DNA from: JARICQ01 sp964428475
Lineage (GTDB): Bacteria; Bacillota; Clostridia; Tissierellales; Tissierellaceae
DNA: 33,278 nt
NCBI GenBank assembly: GCA_964428475.1
Contig: CAYRYO010000018.1
Location: 1-33,278 of the forward strand
Direction of reading: 5' to 3'
In this document: piece by piece, positions 14,125 through 23,666 of the stretch
Layout of the letters: every line of letters begins with the position of its first letter
How positions within the stretch are numbered: the stretch's first letter is position 1
Made by a program: the position numbers and the translations under genes
The notes under the pieces: generated by a model
The model's input: only the letters and a program-made list of their open reading frames with translations
Database searches by the model: none
What the model was told of the DNA's origin: nothing

Positions 14125-14149
14125 AAAAGTTCCGTTTGGGGCTTTTTTT
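14123..14149 (+). terminator. Terminator of infC-rpmI-rplT
   Basis: AAAAAAGTTCC pairs with GGGGCTTTTTT around GTTT (two G-T pairs), with a T-rich tail. It begins at the rplT stop codon. Confidence 0.85.
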
Positions 14150-14180
14150 GTTTTATATTGTTTCTACATATTTAATATTA

Positions 14181-14189
14181 TGATATACT
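14181..14189 (+). promoter_or_regulatory. Extended -10 promoter for the potassium uptake pair
   Basis: TGA-TATACT (14181-14189) is an extended -10 element; the -35 region 17 bases upstream (TTTCTA) is weak. It lies 34 bases before the trkH/ktrB start. Confidence 0.4.
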
Positions 14190-14222
14190 AATTTAGTAAA
14201 GCTATCAAGGAGGAATTGTTAT

Positions 14223-15566
14223 ATGAGTACAATTGTAAAAAAAGTAAAAATGTTTGAGTTAAATCCTCCGAGAGTCTTAGCTCTAGGATTTGGGGGTTTA
14301 ATAATTATAGGTACAATACTATTAAATCTGCCTATAGCTACTAATAGTGGTGAAAGTATAGGGTTTATAAATGCACTTTTCACTGCAGCATCTGCAGTTT
14401 GTGTAACAGGGCTTGTAGTAGTTAATACGGCAGAGTTTTGGTCCATGTTTGGGCAAGCTACAATTCTTGTATTGATACAAATAGGTGGACTAGGAGTAAT
14501 GACTATGGCTACGGCAGGAGCTTTAATAGTTGGAAAAAGAATTACACTAAAGGAAAGACTTATCATAAAAGAACAATTAAATCAGCAATCGATGACTGGA
14601 CTTGTTAGACTTACTATATATGTACTCCTATCTACATTTGCAATAGAAGGAATTGGAGCAATATTGTTATCCTTTAAATTCATACCAATGTATGGAATGG
14701 CTAATGGAATATGGCAGTCTATATTTCATTCTATATCTGCATTTTGTAATGCTGGATTTGATATTACTGGAAGTAGTATGAGTCTATTTGTAGGAGATTT
14801 AGGAGTAAATGTTGTTATTTCAGTTTTAGTGATATTGGGAGGATTAGGATTTGCTGTTTTCATAGATATATCTAAAATGAATGGGCTTAAGAGACTTAAA
14901 CTACATACAAAATTCGTACTATCAATTACAGGCATATTACTTGTATTTGGAATGATAGCATTTATGTTTACTGAATTCAATAATCCAGATACAATAGGAA
15001 ATATGAGTATTTCCAATAAACTTATAGCATCTTTTTTTCAATCTGTAGTTCCAAGAACAGCTGGATTTAATTCAGTTGATATTGGTGGACTTAGAGATAC
15101 TACTGTGTTTTTATTTATTATACTGATGTTTATAGGTGGTTCGCCAGGATCAACAGCAGGTGGAATAAAGACGACTACATTTGGTACGCTAATATTAACT
15201 ACTATATCAGTAATTAAAGGGGATAGGGATGTCATTATATATAAAAGGAGAATAGGTGAAGATATAATAAATAGATCACTGGCAATTGTAACGGTAGGGA
15301 TTACATGGATAATAATAGTAGCTACTATTTTAACAATAACAGAAGAAGCAGCATTTTTAGACTTGTTGTTTGAAACTACTTCTGCATTTGCTACAGTAGG
15401 GCTATCTAGAAATATCACACCACAACTTTCGACCATAGGAAAGTTTTTAATCGTAATTACTATGTACGCAGGAAGAGTAGGTGCACTGACTATGGCATTT
15501 GCATTTGCACAAAAAAACAAATCAAGTAAATATAGATATTCTGAAGGTACAATTATAGTAGGTTAG
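14223..15566 (+). CDS. ktrB: Potassium uptake membrane subunit, TrkH/KtrB family
   Basis: Integral membrane K+ (Na+-coupled) transporter, 447 aa, typical for KtrB. Four membrane-pore-membrane repeats are visible from their filter loops: SAVCVTGL (about 57-64), SAFCNAGFDI (about 172-181), VPRTAGFNSVD (about 276-286) and SAFATVGLSR (about 389-398), each with the filter Gly. GGSPGSTAGGIKTTT (about 303-317) is the family's intramembrane gating region. AAGGAGG lies eight bases before the ATG. The RCK partner gene follows after 14 bases, the usual KtrB-KtrA pair. It sits between rplT and the ysgA-pheST block. Confidence 0.92.
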   Translation: MSTIVKKVKMFELNPPRVLALGFGGLIIIGTILLNLPIATNSGESIGFINALFTAASAVCVTGLVVVNTAEFWSMFGQATILVLIQIGGLGVMTMATAGALIVGKRITLKERLIIKEQLNQQSMTGLVRLTIYVLLSTFAIEGIGAILLSFKFIPMYGMANGIWQSIFHSISAFCNAGFDITGSSMSLFVGDLGVNVVISVLVILGGLGFAVFIDISKMNGLKRLKLHTKFVLSITGILLVFGMIAFMFTEFNNPDTIGNMSISNKLIASFFQSVVPRTAGFNSVDIGGLRDTTVFLFIILMFIGGSPGSTAGGIKTTTFGTLILTTISVIKGDRDVIIYKRRIGEDIINRSLAIVTVGITWIIIVATILTITEEAAFLDLLFETTSAFATVGLSRNITPQLSTIGKFLIVITMYAGRVGALTMAFAFAQKNKSSKYRYSEGTIIVG

Positions 15567-15580
15567 AGAGGATGTTGAAA

Positions 15581-16252
15581 ATGAAATCATTTGTAGTCAT
15601 AGGTTGTGGTAGATTTGGACAGTCAATAGCAAAAACCCTATATAAATTGGGGTATGAGGTTTTGGCTATTGATAAATCTCAAGAAACTGTTCAGTTAATA
15701 GCAGATGAAGTAACACATGCTGTGCAGGCTGATGTAATGGATGAAAGTGTGCTGAAGGAACTTGGACTAAGTAATTTTAATGTGGCGATAGTTTCTATAG
15801 GTTCAAATTTAGAAGCTTCTATATTTGCGACCCTGATAGCTAAAGAAATTGGTGTACCAAAAGTAGTTACAAAAGCACAGTCTGAACTGCATGGCAAGCT
15901 ATTATCCAAGATAGGTGCAGATAAGATAGTATTTCCTGAGAGAGATATGGGAGTTAGAGTGGCTCACAATCTAGTATCTACTAATATATTAGACTTTATA
16001 GAACTATCTCCAGACTACGGAATACTAGAAATTACAGCTTTAGAAGAATGGGAAAACAAAACATTAAGCCAATTGAGATTATCTACTAAATATGGTTTAA
16101 ATGTAATGGTAATCAAGAAAGGGAAAAATATAATAGTTCCACCTAGTGCGGATGATTTAGTAGAAAAAGAGGATACATTAGTTGTAATAGGTAGTACAAA
16201 AAATATAAATAAAATAGAAAAAAGAGCTGATAAATACGATGATTCAAATTAA
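15581..16252 (+). CDS. ktrA: Potassium uptake regulatory subunit, TrkA/KtrA family
   Basis: Cytosolic RCK protein of 223 aa that gates the KtrB channel in response to nucleotides. The N-terminal Rossmann fold starts VVIGCGRFG (residues 4-12), with the ribose-binding Asp in LAIDKS; the RCK_C domain covers about 140-220 (KKGKNIIVPPSADDLVEKED). The start is ATG 15581, with GAGAGG nine bases upstream; an ATG at 15572 overlaps that site. Its 3' end overlaps the methyltransferase gene by 14 bases, so the two are co-transcribed. Confidence 0.93.
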   Translation: MKSFVVIGCGRFGQSIAKTLYKLGYEVLAIDKSQETVQLIADEVTHAVQADVMDESVLKELGLSNFNVAIVSIGSNLEASIFATLIAKEIGVPKVVTKAQSELHGKLLSKIGADKIVFPERDMGVRVAHNLVSTNILDFIELSPDYGILEITALEEWENKTLSQLRLSTKYGLNVMVIKKGKNIIVPPSADDLVEKEDTLVVIGSTKNINKIEKRADKYDDSN

Positions 16253-17033
16253 CAGTACCAAAAATCCTTTAATCAAGCAAATAAAATCTTTATATAGAAA
16301 GAAAGAAAGAAGAGATAAGGGATTATTTATTGTTGAAGGAATTAAAATAATAGAAGAGATAATAGACAAAGGGTATCCATTCAGAAATATAGTATATACA
16401 GACTCTCTTTTAAAAAATAGTGACGGTAGAGAAATGTTTTCTAAGATAGATAATATAAAAAACTTAATTCATGTCCCTGAGAATGTTTTTAAAGAAATTT
16501 CAGATACAGAAAGCCCTCAAGGTATACTTGCAGTAGTAAATATAGAAATAAATAAAATAGATGATTTAAATATAAATCAGACTAAGATTTTATTATATTT
16601 AGATAGAGTTCAAGATCCAGGGAATATGGGCACTATAATCAGAACAGCAGATGCATTTGATGTAGATGGGATAATTATAAGCGAAGGGTGCGTAGACCCT
16701 TATAATCCAAAGGTAGCAAGAGCAACTATGGGATCTATCTTTAGAGTGCCACTTTATTTTGTAGACAATGGAATTTTTGAAATCAAAAAACTTAAATCTA
16801 AGGGAATAAATATTTATTCATCTAGTTTGATAGCTAGTGTAGATATAGATAAAGTTGACTTTAAAAAAAATGCTGTAGTTGTAATAGGAAATGAATCAAG
16901 TGGAGTCAGCAGTGAAATCTATGACTTATCAGATAAGTTAATAAAGATACCTATGTTAGGGGATTCAGAATCTTTAAACGCAGGTGTAGCAGCATCTATA
17001 ATTATGTATGAGGCAATGACACAAAACAATTAA
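16239..17033 (+). CDS. SpoU-family 23S rRNA 2'-O-methyltransferase (YsgA-like)
   Basis: Protein of 264 aa. A SpoU_sub_bind-like N-terminus (NPLIKQIKSLYRKKERR, then FIVEG) is followed by the knotted SpoU domain: LDRVQDPGNMGTIIRTADAF (about 122-141) with Asn and Arg of motif 1, VIGNESSGVS (about 215-224, motif 2), and IPMLGDSESLNAGVAASII (about 236-254, motif 3). It methylates a ribose 2'-OH using S-adenosylmethionine. B. subtilis ysgA, a 23S rRNA methyltransferase, is also directly upstream of pheS, so this is likely the orthologue; the target base is not visible from sequence. The start overlaps ktrA. Confidence 0.9.
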   Translation: MIQINSTKNPLIKQIKSLYRKKERRDKGLFIVEGIKIIEEIIDKGYPFRNIVYTDSLLKNSDGREMFSKIDNIKNLIHVPENVFKEISDTESPQGILAVVNIEINKIDDLNINQTKILLYLDRVQDPGNMGTIIRTADAFDVDGIIISEGCVDPYNPKVARATMGSIFRVPLYFVDNGIFEIKKLKSKGINIYSSSLIASVDIDKVDFKKNAVVVIGNESSGVSSEIYDLSDKLIKIPMLGDSESLNAGVAASIIMYEAMTQNN

Positions 17034-17037
17034 ATTC

Positions 17038-17066
17038 TTGAGTTTTAAAAAGCTAAGTGCTATAAT
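17038..17066 (+). promoter_or_regulatory. Promoter of pheST
   Basis: TTGAGT (17038-17043), 17-base spacer, TATAAT (17061-17066), 71 bases before pheS. The leader is about 65 nt, too short for a T-box. Confidence 0.65.
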
Positions 17067-17137
17067 TGAGTAAATATTTTAAATATTGATCTTAAGTATA
17101 AAAAGACTTGTTTTATATAAGGTGAAGGAGTTGTATT

Positions 17138-18172
17138 ATGAAAGATAAAATGATAGAGAAGTTAAATAGCATAAAGGGTACTGGTTTAAAAGATATAGAA
17201 AATGTTAAAGCTCTTGATGAATTAGAAAAGTTAAGAGTTGAGTTTTTAGGGAAAAAGGGTAAATTGACATCTGTTTTAAGAGATATGGGAAAACTTGACG
17301 CAAATGATCGGCCTGTAATAGGGCAAGTTGCAAATGAGATTAGGGATAGTCTTGAATCCAATATAAACTCTACAAAAATCATATTAAACCAAAAAATGAA
17401 GAAAATCAAGATGGCAAAAGAAGAAATAGATGTAACTATTTCAAAAAACGAGCTAATACTTGGACATAGACATCCACTTTTATATACTGTTGAAGAATTG
17501 GAAGATTTATTTATAAGCATGGGGTTTTCTGTAGTAGTTGGGCCTGAGATTGAAACTGTTGAAAACAACTTTGATGCTTTAAACTCACCTGAAAATCACC
17601 CTTCAAGAGACTTATCGGATACTTTTTACATTACAGATGATATATTACTTAGAACTCATACTTCCCCAGTGCAAATACGGGCAATGAAAGAGCTAGGAGC
17701 ACCTCTTAGAATAGTATCAGCTGGAAGAACCTTTAGATTTGATGATGTGGATGATACTCATTCTCCTATGTTTCATCAACTTGAGGGCTTGGTAGTAGAT
17801 GAAAATATAAATATGGCTAATTTAATACATACTCTAGACATATTTATAAAAGAACTATTTGGCAACGATATGAAGACTAGATATAGACCACATCATTTCC
17901 CATTTACAGAACCATCAGCGGAAGTAGATGTATCTTGTCTTTCTTGTAGAGGAAAAGGTTGTTCGCTTTGTAACGGAACTGGGTGGAGCATGGAACTTTT
18001 AGGATGTGGAATGGTCCATCCAAAAGTACTTGAATACTGTGGAATTGATTCGGAAAAATATAGTGGATTTGCATTTGGAATGGGAATAGATAGAATTACA
18101 ATGGTGAAATACGGAATTGATAATATACGATTATTATTTGAAAATGACAATAGATTTTTAAATCAATTCTAA
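17138..18172 (+). CDS. pheS: Phenylalanine--tRNA ligase alpha subunit
   Basis: Protein of 344 aa, catalytic subunit of the (alpha-beta)2 enzyme. N-terminal coiled coil (1-90), then class II core: LFISMGFSVVVGPEIE, SDTFYI, LRTHTSPVQIRAM, GRTFRFDDVDDTHSPMFHQLEG (motif 2 region), FPFTEPSAEVD, and motif 3 GFAFGMGIDRITMVKYGI. A cysteine block CLSCRGKGCSLCNGTGW (about 265-281) is common in Firmicute PheS. GGTGAAGGAG precedes the ATG; pheT follows after 15 bases. Confidence 0.98.
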   Translation: MKDKMIEKLNSIKGTGLKDIENVKALDELEKLRVEFLGKKGKLTSVLRDMGKLDANDRPVIGQVANEIRDSLESNINSTKIILNQKMKKIKMAKEEIDVTISKNELILGHRHPLLYTVEELEDLFISMGFSVVVGPEIETVENNFDALNSPENHPSRDLSDTFYITDDILLRTHTSPVQIRAMKELGAPLRIVSAGRTFRFDDVDDTHSPMFHQLEGLVVDENINMANLIHTLDIFIKELFGNDMKTRYRPHHFPFTEPSAEVDVSCLSCRGKGCSLCNGTGWSMELLGCGMVHPKVLEYCGIDSEKYSGFAFGMGIDRITMVKYGIDNIRLLFENDNRFLNQF

Positions 18173-18187
18173 TAAAGGAGTGGGAAA

Positions 18188-20581
18188 ATGTTATTACCAA
18201 TAAAATGGCTAAAAGACTATGTAGATATAAGGGAAGACTCAAAGACATTAGCAGATGAAATTACTATGTCTGGATCACATGTGGAGTCCATAATATCATT
18301 AAAAGACGAGATACAAAATGTAGTAGTTGGGCGAATAGAAAGTATAGAAAACCATGAAAATGCTGATAAACTTGTGATTTGTAAGGTTAATATAGGAACA
18401 GAAATGCTTAATATAGTCACTGGAGCAAAAAACTTAACCAAGGGGGATTATATTCCTGTGGCAGTTGTTGGATCCAAACTTCCTGGAGATATCATCATAG
18501 AGAAGACTGAATTTAGGGGAGTAGATTCTTTCGGCATGTTATGTTCATTAAAAGAATTAGGATACTCAGATAGTGTAATTCCAAAAGAAATGAGAGATGG
18601 AATTTATATTTTAAATGGAGAATACACATTAGGTGAAGATATTAAAAAGGCTATGAAACTAGAAGACGATATAATAGAATTTGAAATAACTCCCAATAGA
18701 CCAGATTGTCTAAGCATAATAGGAATGGCTAGGGAAACAGCAGCGACATTTAAATTAAAAGTAAAAGAACCAGATATAAAAATAAAAAATGAAGTAGATA
18801 ATATAAGTGATTATATAAATTCTATAGAAATCGAATCACCTAATTGCAACAGATACTATGCACGAACAATAAAAAATGTAAACATAGGCCCTTCTCCTTT
18901 ATGGATGCAAAATAGACTTATGGAGGCTGGCATAAGGCCTATTAGCAATATGGTAGATATAACTAATTATGTAATGCTTGAATATGGAGAACCATTGCAT
19001 GCATTTGATGTAGACAAATTAGAGGGAAGAAAAATAATAGTTAGACAAGCTACAGATGATGAGATTATAAAAACTTTAGATGAAGTAGATAGAAAATTAA
19101 GTATAAACGATCTTGTGATTGCAGATGCTAAAAATCCAATTGGGATTGCTGGAGTAATGGGAGGATTTGATACTGAAATCTCTAAAGATACTAAGAATGT
19201 CTTATTAGAGGGAGCAAATTTTAATGATAAAAGTATTCGTCTTACTTCAAAGAAATTCAACCTTAGAAGTGAAGCTTCCACGAGATTTGAAAAAGGAATA
19301 GATCCTAATTTAAGTGAAGTAGCTGTAAACAGAGCTTGTCAACTTATAGAAGAAATTGGAGCAGGGGAAGTAATTAAAGGCAATATAGATGTATATCCAA
19401 ATGTAAAAGAAGAAAGCAGGGTCACAGTAAGGCCAGAACGAGTAAATAAGATTCTTGGTATAGATATTTCAAAGAAAGAAATGATAGAATATCTAAACAA
19501 TCTAGGAATTAATTCAGAAATCAAAGATGAACTTATATATTCAAATATACCTACTTTTAGGTTAGATTTAGAAACAGAAATAGATTTAATTGAAGAGATT
19601 GGTAGATTGTATGGATTTCACAATATAAAGAGCCAACCACTTTTAGGAGTACTTACAAGGGGAGAAAAACCTTATGAAAGACAAATAGAAGATAAAGCTA
19701 AAGCTATATTAAAAGGACTAGGTTTAAACGAGGTAATGACATACTCATTTATAAGTCCAAGGTCATATGATCGAATACGCTTAGAAGAAGATGATGTGCT
19801 TAGAAATTATATAAAACTTATTAATCCTCTAGGTGAAGATTACAGTGTTATGAGAACGACTCTTATTCCAAATATGTTAGACCTATTAAGTAGAAACTAC
19901 AGTAGGGGTATAAAGGAATGTTATTTATATGAAATTGGAAATATATTTATAGCCAAAGAATTTCCTATTACTAGTCTTCCAGAGGAAAAGAAAATACTAT
20001 CATTTGGTATATATGGAGAAAGAGATTTCTATTTTTTAAAGGAAGTAATAGATAAGACATTAAGCAGACTTGGAATAAATAATATAGAGTATGTAAAAGA
20101 AAGAGAACTTCAAACTTTTCACCCAGGAAGAACCGCTAAAATCATGCTAAATGGTGAAAAACTTGGATTAGCTGGTGAAGTGCATATAGATGTAGCTGAA
20201 AATTATGATATAAAAGAGAGGGTTTATATAGCGCAATTGGATTTTGAAAAGATAATCCAAAATACTAATTTAGATATAAAATTTAAAGCTCTACCAAGAT
20301 ATCCAGTAGTGACAAGGGATCTTGCATTTGTATTGAAAAGAGAAATTTCAGTAGGAGATATTGAAAAGCTTATGAGAAAACATTCAAAGAGTTTAATTGA
20401 GAAAATTGAATTGTTTGATGTTTATACTGGAGAACAAATACCTGACGATATGAAAAGTGTAGCTTATTCAATTATCTATAGGGCGAAAGATAGAACTCTA
20501 AGAGATGAAGAAGTAAATGAAATTCAAGATTCAATTGTAGAAGATTTAAAAAGGACATATAATGCAGAATTAAGGTCATAA
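18188..20581 (+). CDS. pheT: Phenylalanine--tRNA ligase beta subunit
   Basis: Protein of 797 aa, full length. Order of domains: B1 start PIKWLKDYVDI, tRNA-binding OB domain (about 40-150, VVGRIESIENHENADKLVICKV and VTGAKNL), B3/B4 editing domain (about 210-385, ITNYVMLEYGEPLHAFD, AGVMGGFDTEIS), B5 (about 410-480), catalytic-like core (about 490-690) and FDX-ACB anticodon domain (about 705-797, FKALPRYPVVTRDLAFV). It pairs with PheS. AAAGGAGTGG precedes the ATG, and a terminator starts at the stop codon. Confidence 0.98.
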   Translation: MLLPIKWLKDYVDIREDSKTLADEITMSGSHVESIISLKDEIQNVVVGRIESIENHENADKLVICKVNIGTEMLNIVTGAKNLTKGDYIPVAVVGSKLPGDIIIEKTEFRGVDSFGMLCSLKELGYSDSVIPKEMRDGIYILNGEYTLGEDIKKAMKLEDDIIEFEITPNRPDCLSIIGMARETAATFKLKVKEPDIKIKNEVDNISDYINSIEIESPNCNRYYARTIKNVNIGPSPLWMQNRLMEAGIRPISNMVDITNYVMLEYGEPLHAFDVDKLEGRKIIVRQATDDEIIKTLDEVDRKLSINDLVIADAKNPIGIAGVMGGFDTEISKDTKNVLLEGANFNDKSIRLTSKKFNLRSEASTRFEKGIDPNLSEVAVNRACQLIEEIGAGEVIKGNIDVYPNVKEESRVTVRPERVNKILGIDISKKEMIEYLNNLGINSEIKDELIYSNIPTFRLDLETEIDLIEEIGRLYGFHNIKSQPLLGVLTRGEKPYERQIEDKAKAILKGLGLNEVMTYSFISPRSYDRIRLEEDDVLRNYIKLINPLGEDYSVMRTTLIPNMLDLLSRNYSRGIKECYLYEIGNIFIAKEFPITSLPEEKKILSFGIYGERDFYFLKEVIDKTLSRLGINNIEYVKERELQTFHPGRTAKIMLNGEKLGLAGEVHIDVAENYDIKERVYIAQLDFEKIIQNTNLDIKFKALPRYPVVTRDLAFVLKREISVGDIEKLMRKHSKSLIEKIELFDVYTGEQIPDDMKSVAYSIIYRAKDRTLRDEEVNEIQDSIVEDLKRTYNAELRS

Positions 20582-20610
20582 AAAGAGTAGATAGTTCTGC
20601 TCTTTTTTCT
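20581..20610 (+). terminator. Terminator of pheST
   Basis: AAAAGAGTAGA pairs with TCTGCTCTTTT (one T-G pair) around TAGT, followed by T. Confidence 0.8.
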
Positions 20611-20664
20611 AAATAAACGCTATTTAAAAAGGAGAAATAATATACTTTAAGGAGTGTGAGAACT

Positions 20665-21234
20665 GTGGCAGAAAAGAAAAAGACAAATGTACAAATTGAT
20701 GGTCGTAACTTTACTGTAGTAGGGTCAAACAGTGAATCTTATGTTAAGGATTTAGCTGAATATGTAGATTATAAAATCAAAAACTTGACAAATAAAAATG
20801 ACAGGTTAAGTCAAACAATGGCAGCTATACTTGCAGCACTCAATATAGCTGATGAATTAAAATCTGCTGAAAACCAATTAAAAGAACTAGAAGGCGAAGC
20901 GAAGGAGCCTATAGAAAAATATGAAGATGTAATATATAATTGGGAAAAATCACAAGATACAATAAAGCAACTAGAGTTTAGCTGTACACAGTATAAAGAT
21001 GAATTATTAAAGTCAAAGATGAATAGTGAGAAATTAAATAAGGATATAAAGAAATATATACAAGCTTTGGAGATAAAAGAAAAAGAGCTTATCGATAGTC
21101 AAAAGATAATTAAATCATTACAAGATAAGATATATGAAAATCAAATAGAACTTATTGAAATAAAAAAGGAATTAACTGAATCAAATAAATTGCTAAGCAG
21201 TAAAAAAGAAAGTTTCGCTAAGGAGGAAGTTTAA
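20665..21234 (+). CDS. zapA: Cell division protein ZapA
   Basis: Protein of 189 aa that binds FtsZ filaments at the division site. The N-terminal ZapA head (about 8-75) shows VQIDGRNFTVVGS, YVKDLAEYVDYKI and AILAALNIADEL. The remainder (about 75-185) is one long charged coiled coil, longer than the 85-110 aa ZapA of Bacillus or E. coli, as seen in other clostridia. The start is GTG 20665, with AAGGAG ten bases upstream; the GTG at 20656 abuts that site. B. subtilis zapA also lies in the pheT to mutS2 interval. The end of the gene carries the ribosome binding site of the next gene. Confidence 0.88.
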   Translation: MAEKKKTNVQIDGRNFTVVGSNSESYVKDLAEYVDYKIKNLTNKNDRLSQTMAAILAALNIADELKSAENQLKELEGEAKEPIEKYEDVIYNWEKSQDTIKQLEFSCTQYKDELLKSKMNSEKLNKDIKKYIQALEIKEKELIDSQKIIKSLQDKIYENQIELIEIKKELTESNKLLSSKKESFAKEEV

Positions 21235-21239
21235 AGATT

Positions 21240-23651
21240 GTGAAAAATATAGAATTACTAGCGCCAGTAGGTGATATGGAATCTCTTCATGCTGCAATAC
21301 AAAATGGAGCAAATGCAGTATATTTAGGTGGTAAATTATTTAATGCTAGACAATATGCATCGAATTTTGAACTTGATGAGCTTAAAGAAGCTGTTGATTA
21401 TGCCCATTTAAGAGGAGTCAAGGTTTATGTAACAGCTAATATATTGATAGATAATGGTGAAATGGAAGAAGTTATAGACTATATAAAATTCCTCTATGAA
21501 ATCGACGTAGATGCAATAATAGTACAAGATATAGGACTGGCAAATATGATTAAAGAGTTTTTCCCTAAGTTAGAAATACACGCAAGTACTCAAATGACTA
21601 TCAACAACTTATATGGCACACAATTTTTACAAGATATGAATTTTTCTAGGGTAGTACTCGCTCGTGAAACTCCATTAGATGAAATAAAATATATAAGTGA
21701 CAATGCATCTATTGAATTAGAAGCATTTATTCATGGTGCACTTTGTATTTCATATTCAGGGCAATGCCTAATGAGTAGCATGATTGGAGGAAGAAGTGGA
21801 AATAGAGGCAAATGTGCCCAACCTTGTAGGATGCCATCTGGGTTAGTAGATAAGAATGGTAAGCTATTAGATGATTGGGATAAAAAACATATATTAAGTA
21901 CAAGGGATTTAAATACTATAGACGAAGTAGATAGAATAATAGATGCAGGAATAATTTCCTTAAAGATAGAGGGAAGAATGAAAAGGCCTGAATATGTGGC
22001 AACTATAGTTAAAAACTATCGAAGTGCTTTGGATGAGGGTAGTAATAGTTTAGATGCAAAAAATAAAGAAGATATAGCACAGATATTCAATAGAGAATTT
22101 ACAAGTGGAGCTATGCTTGGAAGTTTTGGAAGTGACTTTGTATCTGTAGATAGACCAGACAATAGAGGTATATTGATCGGGAAGGTGTTTAGAGCAGATA
22201 AATACAAGGTATATGTTGAACTTCAAAAGGATATAAGTATAGGGGATGGAATAGAGTTTAAACTTTCTAGAGGAGAGACAAAAGGTTTGAGGTCTCCTAT
22301 ATCAGCTAAAAAAGGAGAAATTGCAACTTTTGAAAAACCAGGATATATATTAAATGATACCCTAGTATATAAAACATCTTCTATAGATCTACTAGAACGA
22401 GCCAAATCTAGTTATCAAGAAGAAAGTATTAGATACAAAATGGATGCAGAAATAAATATAGTTATAGGTAAATTACCTGAATTGAAAATTAAATATAAAG
22501 ACAATGAAGTATCTGTAATGGGAGGCAAAAAAACAGAACAGGCTAATAAATCAGGTTTAACTGAGGAAAAGGTAATAGAACAAATATCAAAACTAGGGGA
22601 TACAAACTATAAATTAAATAAGGTAGAGATAAATTTAGATGACAATAGTTTTTTGCCAATTTCAGTACTTAACAAGTTAAGAAGAGATGCTACTGAAAAA
22701 TTAGATGAGTTGGTTAAACATACAAATAATAGAGAAACTATAGATGAAAGTTATTACAATGATAAAAAACAGAAATTTTTTAAATACAAGCGAATTAAAT
22801 CTACTAGTCAAAGGGACCTAAGTATTAAGGTCAATAATATAGGACAATTTCAACAATTGGATTTAAACAAATTGGATAGGGTTTATTTAAACTTTGAAGA
22901 GGGAATAGAGAAATCTGTTAAAAGGTTAAAAGAACATAATGTTGAAATATATTTAGATACAGATAAGATTTTATATGAAAATGATTTTAAAAAAATAACA
23001 AAAAATATCAAGCTATTGGAAAAGAATTTAAATGGAGTAAGTGTTTCAAACTTAGGAACATTTAAGTATATACAAGATAGGTTTGATTTAAATATTCATG
23101 GTGATATAGGACTTAATGTATTTAATAGTTATGCGCTAGAATATTTAAATAAAAGTGGTATACATAGCTTAACACTTTCACCTGAATTGACACTTGCACA
23201 AATAAAAAATATAAAAGAAAAGTCAATAGTGGATGTAGAAACTATAGTTTATGGAAGGGTTCCAGTAATGACTACAAGGCATTGTCCAATGGCAGTAGTC
23301 AAAGATTGCAAAGACGATAGTGAATGTAGATCCTGTAATTTTGCAAAGGGATATAAAATAAAGGATAGAATGAATATTGAATTTCCGATGGAAAGGAAAG
23401 GTTCTTTTTCTACCATATATAATTCTGTTCCAATAATGGTATTAGATAATCTAGATTCCATATATTCAAGTGGAATAAATATGGCGAGATTAGATTTTAC
23501 GACTGAGAGTGAAAACATAAGATATATGCAAGAAATTTTTTATGATTTTGCTAAAAACAATATAGATATTGAAAGAGCAAAAGAAATAATTAATGAATAT
23601 AGAGTAGACCACGATATAACAAACGGACATTACTTTAGAGGCATTCTGTAA
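21240..23651 (+). CDS. U32 family protein with DUF3656 (RlhA-like), Fe-S
   Basis: Protein of 803 aa. The N-terminal U32 TIM-barrel (about 1-320) starts IELLAPVGDMESLHAAIQNG and carries LEAFIHGALCISYSGQC and RGKCAQPCR with the conserved Cys set. The middle region (about 330-490) fits DUF3656. The C-terminal part (about 510-790) is a second barrel-like region with RHCPMAVVKDC and CRSCNFAKGY, a further Cys cluster. Family members RlhA, TrhP and UbiU/V bind Fe-S clusters and hydroxylate RNA or quinones. RlhA itself modifies a 23S rRNA cytidine, so RNA hydroxylation is the best guess. The start is GTG, with the AAGGAGG inside the end of zapA 13 bases upstream. Confidence 0.85.
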   Translation: MKNIELLAPVGDMESLHAAIQNGANAVYLGGKLFNARQYASNFELDELKEAVDYAHLRGVKVYVTANILIDNGEMEEVIDYIKFLYEIDVDAIIVQDIGLANMIKEFFPKLEIHASTQMTINNLYGTQFLQDMNFSRVVLARETPLDEIKYISDNASIELEAFIHGALCISYSGQCLMSSMIGGRSGNRGKCAQPCRMPSGLVDKNGKLLDDWDKKHILSTRDLNTIDEVDRIIDAGIISLKIEGRMKRPEYVATIVKNYRSALDEGSNSLDAKNKEDIAQIFNREFTSGAMLGSFGSDFVSVDRPDNRGILIGKVFRADKYKVYVELQKDISIGDGIEFKLSRGETKGLRSPISAKKGEIATFEKPGYILNDTLVYKTSSIDLLERAKSSYQEESIRYKMDAEINIVIGKLPELKIKYKDNEVSVMGGKKTEQANKSGLTEEKVIEQISKLGDTNYKLNKVEINLDDNSFLPISVLNKLRRDATEKLDELVKHTNNRETIDESYYNDKKQKFFKYKRIKSTSQRDLSIKVNNIGQFQQLDLNKLDRVYLNFEEGIEKSVKRLKEHNVEIYLDTDKILYENDFKKITKNIKLLEKNLNGVSVSNLGTFKYIQDRFDLNIHGDIGLNVFNSYALEYLNKSGIHSLTLSPELTLAQIKNIKEKSIVDVETIVYGRVPVMTTRHCPMAVVKDCKDDSECRSCNFAKGYKIKDRMNIEFPMERKGSFSTIYNSVPIMVLDNLDSIYSSGINMARLDFTTESENIRYMQEIFYDFAKNNIDIERAKEIINEYRVDHDITNGHYFRGIL

Positions 23652-23666
23652 TTGAGGTGATATGAA

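Noticed and set aside
14219..14566. 115-codon minus-strand frame
   Set aside because: Antisense shadow of the start of the KtrB gene.
15038..15520. 160-codon minus-strand frame
   Set aside because: Antisense shadow of the KtrB gene, with no ribosome binding site and a composition driven by the opposite strand.
17113..17568. 151-codon minus-strand frame
   Set aside because: Antisense shadow of pheS; no ribosome binding site or family resemblance.
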